Source: Ralstonia sp. A12 (lineage in GTDB: Bacteria > Pseudomonadota > Gammaproteobacteria > Burkholderiales > Burkholderiaceae). Taken from it: a stretch of DNA of 64,000 nucleotides. The stretch spans positions 496,001 to 560,000 of the forward strand of contig NZ_JSZO01000001.1 in assembly GCF_000801955.1 (NCBI RefSeq). Reading direction: 5' to 3'. The position numbers and the translations under genes were made by a program. The notes beneath the pieces were generated by a model. It had not been told where the DNA came from, did not search any database, and saw nothing but the letters and a program-made list of their open reading frames with translations. Below, in pieces: positions 30,701 through 39,821 of this stretch. The stretch's first letter is position 1; every line of letters begins with the position of its first letter.

Positions 30701-31236
30701 TGATCTTCTGCAAGCAGGCCACGCCAGAACGGCGCCCAGGCTTCGCGGCGCAACCGCCCAGCATCTTCACGCAGCGACGCCCCTTGCGGCACGCCAGACG
30801 ACAGCGGAGCCCCGCGCAGCAACGAACCAAACCAACCGTGGAACGTATCGATCGCCATGCGCTGCGGCGATTCCAACACCCGTGCATACAACCCGCGAGC
30901 TGTCTCGATCAACACTGAGGCATCGCGCTCGTCGACTGTGCGGGCGATCAGCTCATGCACCACGCCTTCGTCATCCGCGCTCGCCAGTTGCGCAAGGATG
31001 TCCAGCAAGCGCTGCCGCATCTCTTCGGCGGCCTTGCGCGTGAAGGTGATGGCGAGGATGTCAGACGGCGCCGCGCCGGCCAGCAGCAAGCGCAGCATGC
31101 GGGTGACCAGCAGCCACGTCTTGCCGCTGCCCGCGCAGGCCTCCACCACCACCGAACGCAGCGGGTCACACGCGGCGCGCGAGAAATCCTCGGGGGAGAC
31201 GGGAGCGCTATCCCGCTCGTAGGCGTGATCGCTCAT
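27724..31236 (-). CDS. addA: AddA-type UvrD helicase/exonuclease
   Basis: A 1170-residue RecB/AddA-like enzyme. N-terminal UvrD helicase with Walker A ACAGSGKT (33-40), motif Ia ITFTRKAAEEM, Walker B DEFQDTNP, and motif LVGDPKQSIYRFRRA. Late motifs include LTVHASKGLEAPFVVLLDTH and VAMTRARQALIV. A C-terminal nuclease domain carries DDILVVDYKLR. With AddB it processes double-strand breaks for RecA in place of RecBCD. ATG at 31236 overlaps the addB stop by 4 bp, indicating coupled translation. Confidence 0.92.
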   Translation of the reverse strand: MSDHAYERDSAPVSPEDFSRAACDPLRSVVVEACAGSGKTWLLVTRMLRLLLAGAAPSDILAITFTRKAAEEMRQRLLDILAQLASADDEGVVHELIARTVDERDASVLIETARGLYARVLESPQRMAIDTFHGWFGSLLRGAPLSSGVPQGASLREDAGRLRREAWAPFWRGLLAEDQAELRAVYEALADLVGDFQAGRLLDAMFHQRSDWWAYKAQAGEHPLRPLDDVLGDDAHTDPLIEALQDQALLANMLRLSGWLGQGGATEGKRATQIEMAVTSARSIDVSNDSARAQAFDGLFSAFHTQAGKARACKPTKALIKAIGDDQAQTLVALHATVCEALTVYQARRQEMHVRAVNAALFTLGDALIDRYQAYKRQARAMDFTDLEWEAARLMQDEDTAAYLQVRLDARYKHLLLDEFQDTNPMQWRILRGWLAGYAGTGTQPSVFLVGDPKQSIYRFRRADARLFEAAREMLVADFNATVLRTNRTRRNAPAVLEWVNAVFLQARARNDYPIYAEQSTAVGAPIGQALLLPLVPVPEAAEVDETTPRDTLTEPREEAGDSQRYEEGRQVAACLRALHAGERIRENGVQRPVRWSDFQLLVRRKRYLADYERALRDGGVPYLSPRRGGLLATLEALDLCALLDFLMTPQADLSLAHVLRSPIFAATDNDLIQLAQSADGPWWERLTALAQQAETAPTLRQAHRMLSRWLAVAPTLPVHDLLDHIVYTGELKRRYAECAPAANREQVLANLDAFLKLALDLDGGRYPSLPKFMAELRAIRQGDEDESPDEGVQSDAADAPDAIDAELASEGLDAAQILTVHASKGLEAPFVVLLDTHHSDTRADSAGILIDWPPGAPAPTHFSAFGKTAERGRARDPLFKQEDDLAERENWNLLYVAMTRARQALIVSGVANKRDASAAQATDEGDVPDVDGTASWYTLLATAGVATPAPMLEAAANADVLAAEADVVSYHDFRAPLTVAVRVGSAIAQAEGAADPVFDQGAVAQGELLHAVLERLTRRGMPEQAPDTATIVRWFGATGVTEADAARAAEAVRRMLSADALMHVFDPARFDAAHNEIELFSPDGALLRIDRLIERGDDILVVDYKLRLLPVERAAYADQLRGYVAAVTPMYPGRTVRAGVATAQGEWIDLESLPKPVQTSHDDSQGALF

Positions 31237-34076
31237 GCTTCGCTCCCCGGCTCGCGTTGTGCACCCTTGGTCCAATAGCCCTTGCGGCACAGGCCACGCG
31301 CGGCGCAGTAGCGGCATGCCGATTCATCGCCAAACGCCGGCAGCGGCGCGCCGGCGGCCAAGGCGGTCATGTCCTTCTCCATCTGTTCGAGCAGCCAGTC
31401 GACCACCTGCGTGAAATCCGGCAGAACAACGTCGCGCTTGTCTCCGCGCGCCTCGCCGTCGAGCGAGACCCAACCGCCCGCATCAGCACGTGCATCAAGC
31501 ACACCGTAGAACGGCAACTGGCAATCCTCGAACGGTGTCTTGGCGCGGCGCGCCAGCACCATGGATGATTGCGTCTTGTAGTCCAACACCGCCACGCCGT
31601 GCTCGCGATGCACATCGATGCGGTCAATACGGCCTCGCAGGCGCAGCGGACGTTCATTCGGCAACGTGATCGAGGTATCGACATCGACCTCGCCCGACTC
31701 AAAGTGCCAGCCCTCGGCCTCGCGCGCGGCCTGCCACGCCAGATACGACGGCATCACGCCTTGCCAGCGGCGATAGAAGCGCAGCGCGTTGCCATCCTCC
31801 GCCAGCATCGGACCGAACTGCTCATCGGTGATGGCCCGTAGCAACGCCAATCGATCCGCCGGATCGTGCATTGGCGTATCGAGCAGGTGCCGATGAAAGC
31901 GGTGCAGGATCGCGTGCAGGACCTCGCCGATGTCGCGCTTCTCCAGTTCGTCGGACACCTCCTCCAACTCGCCCAACCGCAGCATGCGGCCGACGAAGAA
32001 CTGGTACGGACAACGGCGCAGGCTGTTGTAGGCAGCGGCACTGAGCGTGGACGGCACCAGCGCGGGGGCTGCTGGTGCAGGCATGTCGGTCGGCTGACTG
32101 CGGGTCTGCAGGTTTGGCAGAACGACCGGCATATCGATACGCACGCCGGCCACGGCCAGCCGCCGCTGCAGGCGCTCGAGCCAACCCGAAAGGCGATTGG
32201 GTTCACCACGCCCGCCGTGCCGCTGCCAAGTCAGCACGACTTCAGGCTGATTGAGCAGCACCTCCGCCAAATCCCGCGCCTGCTGAGCGAAACGCTGCGC
32301 GCGGTCCGGCAACCCCAGCTCGCGGCGCACGTCGTTCGAGAAGAACAGCCATTCCGGCTGCGCAGACGGCAACTGCGCATCATCGCAACCGACCACCACC
32401 ACACCGTCGAAACGCCGCATGCGCGCACCGTTCAGCGGCAGGATGACGACGCGCCGATCCGCCGGCGGCGCTGGTTCGCTGAAGACAGCCGATTCGAGGA
32501 GCATCGACAGCAATGCGCGCCATTCCGTCAGTGAGAAGCGCGCGCTCGCATCGGTACTGCCGTGCACGGACACCCGCAGTCGGTCGACCCAGTCGAGCAA
32601 CTGCCGACCCGCATCATCGTTCTGCAGGCCAGTGCGCATGTGCAGGCGATCCAGCGTGCCGACCAGCAGCGTGACCCACGCCTCCAGCGTAGCGTTGCCG
32701 GCGCGGCGCCATAGCGCGGCTTCGTCGGCCAGCAGGCCAAGGCGGTCTGACAGGCGGCTGACTTGCGGCTCACCGTCAGCTTCCTCAGCAGGACGATCCG
32801 CCACCAGCCGACGCAGCCGGCCCCATCCGCCTGATACGTTGTGCCTGCGGATGCGGCGCTCCAGCTCGGCAATCCACGCAGGCGTCGCGGTGCCGGCATC
32901 TGCATCGCGCAAACAGAATGGACTCTTGATGAGATCGAGCAGCGCGGCGGTATCGCCGTCGCCCTGCACCACGTCCACCCAGCGCATGAGCGCCGCGGCG
33001 GCGCGGGTCGTGGAAAGCTTCCAGCCGGTTTCATCGCGCACGGGCACATTCACGCGCGCCAGCAGTGCCCGCACGCGCCGCGCAACGATGCGGTCCTGCG
33101 CCACCAGCGCCAGCGAACGCCGCCCCGCATTCAACCAATCGACCAGCGTGTGCGCGGCAAAGGCCGCCTCATCCTCAAAACGCGCCGCACCGGCGATGTG
33201 CAGGACCGGCGCTGGAAGCGCGGCGTCGGAATCCTCGTGCGCAGCCTGCGCCGGCGTGGCGCACTCCGGCCAGGCATGCAGCAGCAGATCGCGGAAATCC
33301 GCATGCGTGGCCGGGCTGGCGCCAGACGCCACTTCCGGCGCGTTCCAGTCGTAGCCGATAGTCAGCACCGGTACGTGTTCGGCTGCACGTTGAAGGAAAT
33401 CGAGATCAACGGCTTCAGGGTCGGTCGGGCTCATCCAGACAATCGGCCCGCGCAGTTCACCGAGCAGACGCCGCATGGCATGCAGCCGCACCGGAATCGG
33501 GTCAGCCGCGCCCGACAGCAACCGCCAGAACGTCAGCACGATGCGCGACTCCGTGCCGAGAAAGCGCTCGGACAGCTGCGCGTAGGTGCGCTCCAGCGCC
33601 TCGGCCAACGCAGCTTCCAGCGCGTCGGGGCGCTCTTGCGCATCACTGTCAGCCGCATCCAGCGTGAGCCATCGCTGCGACAGCTCGTCCGACACTGTGA
33701 CCATTACCTGCGCCACGCCCCATAACGCCGCATCGTCCTGCGCACCGAGCGCTTCGCGCAGCCATGCTTGTGTCTTGAGCGCTTGCTGTACAGCCAGCAG
33801 CCGCGAGAGCGTCGTGCGCGCCGCCGGCAAACCCGGCTCGGGCGGCAGATCGAGCAGCCAGTGGCCCAGCGTCAGAATGCGCGGCAGCAGGCGTGGCGTG
33901 CCACACGCCTGGGCGCTGGCATGCAGGGCGCTGCGCACACCCGGGATCTGTGCGGCAGTCGGTACAACAACGGTGCCGGTGCCGGACGACTGCGCATGCG
34001 CGTCCAGAAAGCGCCACGTCGCATCAGCGGCACGGGAGAGAAATGCTGGGCCGGGCGCAAAGGCAAGCGTCTGCAT
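31233..34076 (-). CDS. addB: AddB-type PD-(D/E)XK nuclease subunit
   Basis: A 947-residue partner of AddA. The N-terminal two-thirds is an inactivated helicase fold (TVVVPTAAQIPGVRSAL near the N-terminus, VVVVGCDDAQLPSAQPE around residue 575). The C-terminal RecB-like nuclease has GVAVLDYKTQ and cysteines SACRYCAARGLCRKG near the end that, with an earlier one, can hold a [4Fe-4S] cluster. No terminator separates it from addA. A 202-bp divergent spacer separates it from trxA. Confidence 0.9.
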   Translation of the reverse strand: MQTLAFAPGPAFLSRAADATWRFLDAHAQSSGTGTVVVPTAAQIPGVRSALHASAQACGTPRLLPRILTLGHWLLDLPPEPGLPAARTTLSRLLAVQQALKTQAWLREALGAQDDAALWGVAQVMVTVSDELSQRWLTLDAADSDAQERPDALEAALAEALERTYAQLSERFLGTESRIVLTFWRLLSGAADPIPVRLHAMRRLLGELRGPIVWMSPTDPEAVDLDFLQRAAEHVPVLTIGYDWNAPEVASGASPATHADFRDLLLHAWPECATPAQAAHEDSDAALPAPVLHIAGAARFEDEAAFAAHTLVDWLNAGRRSLALVAQDRIVARRVRALLARVNVPVRDETGWKLSTTRAAAALMRWVDVVQGDGDTAALLDLIKSPFCLRDADAGTATPAWIAELERRIRRHNVSGGWGRLRRLVADRPAEEADGEPQVSRLSDRLGLLADEAALWRRAGNATLEAWVTLLVGTLDRLHMRTGLQNDDAGRQLLDWVDRLRVSVHGSTDASARFSLTEWRALLSMLLESAVFSEPAPPADRRVVILPLNGARMRRFDGVVVVGCDDAQLPSAQPEWLFFSNDVRRELGLPDRAQRFAQQARDLAEVLLNQPEVVLTWQRHGGRGEPNRLSGWLERLQRRLAVAGVRIDMPVVLPNLQTRSQPTDMPAPAAPALVPSTLSAAAYNSLRRCPYQFFVGRMLRLGELEEVSDELEKRDIGEVLHAILHRFHRHLLDTPMHDPADRLALLRAITDEQFGPMLAEDGNALRFYRRWQGVMPSYLAWQAAREAEGWHFESGEVDVDTSITLPNERPLRLRGRIDRIDVHREHGVAVLDYKTQSSMVLARRAKTPFEDCQLPFYGVLDARADAGGWVSLDGEARGDKRDVVLPDFTQVVDWLLEQMEKDMTALAAGAPLPAFGDESACRYCAARGLCRKGYWTKGAQREPGSEA

Positions 34077-34278
34077 GCGGCGAGGGAAATGGGCGATGAA
34101 CTGCGGCCGTGGCTATCAGCGTGATAGCAACAATCAACGGTTGAAAATGGGGGCGCCGGTACTATATCAGCAGCATCCGCACTGGCAGTGGCCGTAATGC
34201 ACGCCGGCACGCGTAATCGTGTAATGTATGGGTTCGGCGCACGTCGCCAGCTTTTACGAAATAACAGAGGTTCCCGCC

Positions 34279-34605
34279 ATGAGCGAACAGATCAAGTATG
34301 TGAGCGACGCGTCCTTCGAGGCCGATGTGCTCAAGTCCGACAAACCCGTGCTCGTCGATTTCTGGGCTGAATGGTGCGGTCCGTGCAAGATGATCGCCCC
34401 GATCCTGGACGAAGTCTCCAAGGACTACGGCGAGAAGGTGCAGATCGCCAAGATCAACGTTGATGAGAACCAGGGTGTGCCGGCCAAGTTCGGCATTCGC
34501 GGCATCCCGACGCTGATCCTGTTCAAGAACGGCGCTGTGGCCGCCCAGAAGGTGGGCGCCCTGTCCAAGTCGCAACTGACCGCGTTCCTGGATAGCCACC
34601 TGTAA
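34279..34605 (+). CDS. trxA: Thioredoxin
   Basis: A 108-residue thioredoxin 1 with the redox motif WCGPC at 32-36 and the cis-proline in [11 protein letters not shown]. It reduces cytoplasmic disulfides such as those of ribonucleotide reductase. The ATG at 34279 was chosen by family alignment. It precedes rho, an arrangement widespread in proteobacteria. Confidence 0.97.
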   Translation: MSEQIKYVSDASFEADVLKSDKPVLVDFWAEWCGPCKMIAPILDEVSKDYGEKVQIAKINVDENQGVPAKFGIRGIPTLILFKNGAVAAQKVGALSKSQLTAFLDSHL

Positions 34606-34689
34606 GTCGATATTCGACCGCGGCGCGGAGTGCATCCCGCCGCAAAAGCACGCGCTGGCAATCTTCCGCCTGGAAGCCCGCCAGCGTTG

Positions 34690-34698
34690 TGCTAAGAT
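34690..34698 (+). promoter_or_regulatory. Probable extended -10 promoter of rho
   Basis: TGCTAAGAT (TG-N-TAAGAT) lies about 100 bp upstream of the rho start codon, giving a leader of about 90 nt that is pyrimidine-rich. rho genes are autoregulated by attenuation in their leader in E. coli; whether this leader works so is inference. Confidence 0.45.
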
Positions 34699-34796
34699 TG
34701 CATCGAATCTGTTTCCCCGAGCGTTCGCTCGACCTTTTCCCCCTCCCCCCGTTTCTCGTTTCGCTGCCCGTTCGGGCCCTTCCCATTCTTTCGTCT

Positions 34797-36059
34797 ATGC
34801 ATCTGACAGAACTGAAATCCCTGCACGTGTCCCAATTGCTGGAAATGGCGGGACAGCTGGAGATTGATAACGCCCAGCGCATGCGCAAACAGGAATTGAT
34901 GTTTGCCATCCTGAAAAAGAAGGCGAAACAGGGGGAAACGATTTTCGGCGACGGCACGCTGGAAGTGCTGCCCGACGGCTTCGGTTTTCTGCGCTCGCCG
35001 GAAACCTCGTATCTGGCGAGCACCGACGACATCTACATCAGCCCGTCGCAGATTCGCCGCTTCAACCTGCACACCGGCGACACGATTGAAGGCGAAGTCC
35101 GCACGCCCAAGGACGGCGAGCGCTACTTCGCACTGGTGAAGGTCGACAAGGTCAACGCGCAGCCTCCTGAAGCGGTCAAGAACCGCATCATGTTCGAGAA
35201 CCTGACGCCGCTGCATCCGAACAAGCCGCTCACGCTCGAACGCGACATCAAGGCCGAAGAGAACATCACCGGCCGCATCATCGACATGATTGCCCCGATC
35301 GGCCGCGGCCAGCGCGCGCTGCTGGTGGCGTCACCCAAGTCGGGTAAGACCGTGATGCTGCAGCATATTGCGCACGCCATCGCGACCAACCACCCGGAAG
35401 CCGAGCTGTTCGTGCTGCTGATCGACGAGCGCCCGGAAGAAGTGACCGAAATGCAGCGCACCGTGCGCGGCGAAGTGGTGGCATCGACGTTCGATGAACC
35501 CGCCGTGCGTCACGTGCAGGTGGCCGAAATGGTCATCGAAAAGGCCAAGCGCCTGGTCGAGTTGAAGAAGGACGTGGTGATCGTGCTGGATTCGATCACG
35601 CGTCTGGCCCGTGCTTACAACACCGTGGTGCCGACCTCGGGCAAGGTGCTGACCGGTGGTGTTGACGCCAACGCGTTGCAACGCCCGAAGCGCTTCTTCG
35701 GTGCCGCGCGTAACCTGGAAGAAGGTGGTTCGCTGACCATCATCGGCACGGCGCTGATCGAAACCGGCAGCCGCATGGACGACGTGATCTACGAAGAGTT
35801 CAAGGGCACCGGCAACATGGAAGTGCACCTGGAACGCCGCTTGGCCGAGAAGCGTGTCTACCCCGCCATCAACCTGAACAAGTCGGGCACACGCCGCGAA
35901 GAACTGCTGATCAAGCCGGACATCCTGCAGAAGGTCTGGATCCTGCGTAAGTTCATCCACGACATGGACGAAGTCGAAGCGATGGAATTCCTGCTCGACA
36001 AGCTCAAGTCGACCAAGAACAACGCCGAGTTCTTCGACATGATGCGACGCGGCGGCTAA
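34797..36059 (+). CDS. rho: Transcription termination factor Rho
   Basis: A 420-residue hexameric RNA helicase. The N-terminal RNA-binding (CSD-like) domain has [21 protein letters not shown] at 61-81. Walker A is ASPKSGKT at 179-186, Walker [11 protein letters not shown], and the C-terminal secondary RNA site includes the Q and R loops. Length and sequence are the standard ones (E. coli 419). A clear intrinsic terminator follows. Confidence 0.98.
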   Translation: MHLTELKSLHVSQLLEMAGQLEIDNAQRMRKQELMFAILKKKAKQGETIFGDGTLEVLPDGFGFLRSPETSYLASTDDIYISPSQIRRFNLHTGDTIEGEVRTPKDGERYFALVKVDKVNAQPPEAVKNRIMFENLTPLHPNKPLTLERDIKAEENITGRIIDMIAPIGRGQRALLVASPKSGKTVMLQHIAHAIATNHPEAELFVLLIDERPEEVTEMQRTVRGEVVASTFDEPAVRHVQVAEMVIEKAKRLVELKKDVVIVLDSITRLARAYNTVVPTSGKVLTGGVDANALQRPKRFFGAARNLEEGGSLTIIGTALIETGSRMDDVIYEEFKGTGNMEVHLERRLAEKRVYPAINLNKSGTRREELLIKPDILQKVWILRKFIHDMDEVEAMEFLLDKLKSTKNNAEFFDMMRRGG

Positions 36060-36090
36060 GTCTCTCCAGACTCCCCTCCGTACGTACAGA

Positions 36091-36120
36091 GAAGCGCACC
36101 CGAAACGGTGCGCTTTTTTA
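36091..36120 (+). terminator. Intrinsic terminator of rho
   Basis: Stem AAGCGCACC / GGTGCGCTT with loop CGAAAC, followed by six T. Confidence 0.9.
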
Positions 36121-36340
36121 TTGCCGCATCAACCGCTTGATTTTCGAGCGAGTGTGTCCGGCACCTTTGTGAAACTCGCTAGTTCATTTGCATTACAAGC
36201 CGCGCGCGCAACCGTTTGCTTCCCTCGTCCTTAAACGTCATCGCAAAAGAGAAACACGGCAACCATACTGCAAACCTGCCTGGGCCGAGCCGCTTGATCC
36301 AGAGCAGGAGGGAATCACCAAAAATCGAACGGGGGAAACC

Positions 36341-37720
36341 ATGCGCGAAGAGTCGCTGGAATGTACTGGTGCGTGCCGAACCGTCGTTGTCGCGTCACGT
36401 GCAGGGATGGGGGAGATCGACGAAACAATCCTGGGAGCAGACTGGCACGTGCGGCGTGTAACGTCGATGCGCGAGCTTGGCTGCGCCATTCGTGACGGTG
36501 TGCCCAAGGCCGGGTTGATCGATTTCAGCAGTGCCTTTTCTGCCGCCGAACTGGATCTGCTTGAACGCTGCATGCAGGTGTCGCATGTAGGCTGGGTGGC
36601 CGCACTGCCGCCCGCCATGCTGACCCATGAGCGCGTGCGCCAGCTCGTGCGCGACTACTGCGTCGACTACGTGCAGATGCCGCTGCGCACCGAAGAAACC
36701 GCCTATTCCCTGCGCCATGCATGGGGCATGGCATCCCTTGCCCAGGAAGTCGCACCGATCCCCAAGGTCAGCAACGCCCGCATGCTGGGGGAATGCCCGT
36801 CCATGCACAACCTGTTCCGCGCCATCCGCAAGGTTGCGCAGAACAGCGCACCGGCCTTCATTGCCGGCGAATCAGGCACCGGCAAGGAGCTGACCGCTCA
36901 GGCCATCCACGAAGCCTCTGCCCGCGCGAGCGGCCCGTTCATCGCGATCAACTGCGGTGCGATCCCGCCGCACCTGATCCAGTCCGAGCTGTTCGGCTAT
37001 GAGAAAGGCGCCTTCACCGGCGCGCACCAGCGTCATATCGGCTGGGTCGAGCATGCCAACGGCGGCACGCTGTTCCTCGATGAAATCGGTGACCTGCCGC
37101 TGGAAAGCCAGGTGAGCCTGCTGCGCTTCCTGCAGCAAGGCACCATCACGCGGCTGGGCGGGCATCAGGCGATTCCGCTGGACATCCGCATCATCTCGGC
37201 CACGCACGTGGACCTGGAAGCCGCCCAGCACCACGGCGGGTTCCGCACCGACCTCTTTCACCGGCTGTGCGTGCTGACGTTGTCGGTACCGCCGCTGCGC
37301 GAGCGTGGCAGCGACATCGTGCTACTGGCCGAACACATCCTCGCGCAGCACGCCAGCGAGGCCTCGCACCGCATCCGCGGCTTCACGCCCTGCGCGCTGC
37401 ACGCGATGATGCATTACCCGTGGCCGGGCAACGTGCGCGAGCTGATCAATCGCGTACGCCGCGCGCTGGTGATGACGGACAACCGCAAGATCTCCGCCGC
37501 AGACCTCCACCTGGAGGGCTACGCGTCCGTATCGGGCCAGACGCTGGAAGAAGCGCGCGAGGGCGCTGAATCGGACGCCATCCGCACGGCCATCGCCCGC
37601 AACGGCTTCCACATGGGCATGACGGCGCGCGAGCTGGCGGTCTCCCGCGTGACGCTGTACCGGCTGATGCAGAAGCACGGCATCCGCGCGGAACATCCGT
37701 TGCATCCGGCCTCTGCCTGA
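36341..37720 (+). CDS. Sigma-54-dependent transcriptional activator, VpsR-like
   Basis: A 459-residue enhancer-binding protein. The N-terminal domain (about 12-130) is a degenerate receiver of the VpsR type, with an aspartate in GLIDFSS (Asp61). The AAA+ domain has Walker A GESGTGKE (176-183), the sigma-54 contact loop GAFTGA (223-228), and GTLFLDEIGDLP. A C-terminal Fis-type HTH follows (MTARELAVSRVTLYRLMQKHGI). VpsR relatives activate exopolysaccharide and biofilm genes, some in response to c-di-GMP. Start ATG at 36341 follows GGGGG. Its targets are not adjacent; 1.4 kb without a confident gene follows. Confidence 0.9.
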   Translation: MREESLECTGACRTVVVASRAGMGEIDETILGADWHVRRVTSMRELGCAIRDGVPKAGLIDFSSAFSAAELDLLERCMQVSHVGWVAALPPAMLTHERVRQLVRDYCVDYVQMPLRTEETAYSLRHAWGMASLAQEVAPIPKVSNARMLGECPSMHNLFRAIRKVAQNSAPAFIAGESGTGKELTAQAIHEASARASGPFIAINCGAIPPHLIQSELFGYEKGAFTGAHQRHIGWVEHANGGTLFLDEIGDLPLESQVSLLRFLQQGTITRLGGHQAIPLDIRIISATHVDLEAAQHHGGFRTDLFHRLCVLTLSVPPLRERGSDIVLLAEHILAQHASEASHRIRGFTPCALHAMMHYPWPGNVRELINRVRRALVMTDNRKISAADLHLEGYASVSGQTLEEAREGAESDAIRTAIARNGFHMGMTARELAVSRVTLYRLMQKHGIRAEHPLHPASA

Positions 37721-39112
37721 CTCCATCGCTTGGTCCTCCCCACAGCGTCGGGGCGTCGCCTGCGTGCTGCGTCCCGATTGTTCTTGGGCGTCCATTCGGT
37801 TCAATACAGTCCTGGTCACCGTATGAGCGGTGGCGCCAGGGCTGCGAAAGCAGTCAAATTGGCTTGCATGACGATCTCCCGTTCCTGAATTGCCGGTATA
37901 AAAAAGTGCCCGCCGGGGGACGGAGCACGAAAGCGTTGGACGTGACATTCCCCGTCCGTGCCACCGCGTCCGGCAATGCGAAGCCGGCGGGTGGTTCAAT
38001 CTGGTGAAGCTGCCTGGATGCAATGGACGTCTGGCGCCGACGCGCACGTTGCGACAACGCGACGCTTGCAACGCACATTGACCGCGCGTTGGGCCACGCC
38101 GGCCGATTCATGGCGGCACATCGACTCGTGTACCAAGCGGCTGCGCCGTCACAGACGGTCTCAAATTGAGCGCTACGCACCCGCGCTGCAGCCGCGCCGA
38201 TCAAGGTTGAGGCAAGCCGCAGATGGCTTAACAATGCGGCTTTCAACACTGTCCCCAAATCTGGGGGCGACATCCCTATGTGGTTGCTTTCTGCGACCGC
38301 GCCAGCAATCGCCGGCACGTCCAGCCTGCACACATTGTGGAGAGTGGCCAGATGGGCGCTCAGCATGGCGCCGGCCGACCACCCACCCCCCACTTCCGAG
38401 GGGATTGCGCCCGCCCCCCTGGGCGATGGATTGTTAAGCCACGCATGCGACGTACTCAGTTCGCCGTCGGAGAGCACCGACATGACAGAAGCGATGGAAA
38501 GATCGAATGCGCGGGTGGGATAAAGACCGAGCGCGATTCGCACCGGCAACGTATCGGTGGGAACGCCTCGATAGGCGATACGCGGCGCGAATGCGCGCTG
38601 CCTGATGATGTCGCCGTCTTCTGCGAGCGCCGGCACCATGACGACCATGGCCGCATGACTCGCGACCATTCCGGTCATATCGATCGTCCACCAGAACGGC
38701 AAACGTCGAGCACGGCGCTGCATGGACATTGGCATGGCTCGCCCCTCCCCGAATGGCGGTGGAGCGACATCCGTGCCAAGACGATTAAAGCCTTGTTTTT
38801 ACGGGATATTCAGCACATGGAAGACGGATCGCTCCGGTTTGGCGCGCGTTTTTGTGTCTTGGCCGAAACAGCCACCGCCACAAAACCGGGCCAGAGGGCC
38901 GAACGGCTTCCCACGCGTGAGTTGTGCGCCCTGGCAAACACTGGTCTACAGTAGCCAGAACGCGTCAACGAGAGTCCCGAGGCATGGCCGTGGCGTCTGT
39001 TATTTTCGTGATACGCCACTAAAATGATTCGGAACGGGGGTCTGCTCCGGCCTGTTTCTCGCTTGGGGCGACGAAGGATGTTCGCAAGATCGGTAACAGG
39101 TCGAGAACAACG
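37721..39112. other. 1.4-kb stretch without a confident gene
   Basis: The longest candidate is a minus-strand frame at 37854-38735 (293 residues, starting MPMSMQRRARRLPFWW). Its first 120 residues look weakly protein-like with a possible signal segment, but codon third positions weaken in the distal half and no family is recognised. Plus-strand frames over the same stretch look like shadows. No rRNA, tRNA, repeat array or clear sigma-54 promoter (TGGCAC-N5-TTGCW) was seen. It may be a decayed gene or a long regulatory region between two regulators. Confidence 0.4.
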
Positions 39113-39781
39113 ATGAACACTGTTTTGATCGAAGCCCATCCGTTGGTGCGTACGGGCATTGCGCACCTGCTGCGGACGCTCAAGGGCGTCACCGGCGTCA
39201 CCGTCGTCGAACCGGACGACGGCATGTTTGACGCCATCGAAGCCAATGCCGACGCGGGCCTGCTGGTGATCGGCCTGCCGCTCCCGCATCTGGACGAGCT
39301 CTCTGCCATCGGCGAGATCATGCATCGGCCGCACGCGCGCCACGTGGTCGTGCTGGCCGAGTCCGAATCCTCCGACATCATCCGAACGCTCATGCAGATG
39401 GGCTTGTCGGGCTATACGCTCAAGCATTCGCCGGGCGAGGTCATCGCGGCGTCGCTGGAGCTGGTGCTCGTGGGCGGGCAGTACATCCCGGCCAGCGCCC
39501 TGCTGCCGGAGTCGCGCCTGGACGGCGCCCCCAACCCCGCGCTTGCCGGCGATCCGCAGACCGACCCCAAGCTGCTCGGCATCACGCCGCGCCAGTATGA
39601 GATCCTGGTTTTGCTGTCGCGCGGACACCCGGTCAAGACCATCAGCCGCATGCTGAACATCTCCGAGGCCACAGCCAAGGCGCATATCAGCACGCTGTAC
39701 CGCCGTCTGAAGGTGCGTAGCCGCACCGAGGCCGTGTACGTGGCCAATCAGCGCGGCGCGCGGCTGCTCTCCGTGGCCTGA
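39113..39781 (+). CDS. LuxR/NarL-type regulator with atypical receiver domain
   Basis: A 222-residue NarL-type protein: receiver fold (1-120) and C-terminal LuxR HTH (about 152-215, LLGITPRQYEILVLLSRGHPVKTISRMLNISEATAKAHIS in outline). The phosphoacceptor position is Gly54 (LLVIGLPLP) and the acidic pair near the N-terminus is Glu7-Ala8, so ordinary phosphorylation is not expected. The lysine in GYTLKHS is kept. No histidine kinase gene is adjacent. Probably a phosphorylation-independent regulator. Its start codon is preceded by only a weak ribosome site. Confidence 0.88.
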   Translation: MNTVLIEAHPLVRTGIAHLLRTLKGVTGVTVVEPDDGMFDAIEANADAGLLVIGLPLPHLDELSAIGEIMHRPHARHVVVLAESESSDIIRTLMQMGLSGYTLKHSPGEVIAASLELVLVGGQYIPASALLPESRLDGAPNPALAGDPQTDPKLLGITPRQYEILVLLSRGHPVKTISRMLNISEATAKAHISTLYRRLKVRSRTEAVYVANQRGARLLSVA

Positions 39782-39821
39782 TCCCAACTGGAACGGCAGC
39801 ACGCGCCGATATACTGGGCGC

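Noticed and set aside
37854-38735. Minus-strand 293-residue frame as a confident gene
   Set aside because: No family, weakening codon bias and no supporting context; kept only as a description of the gap.
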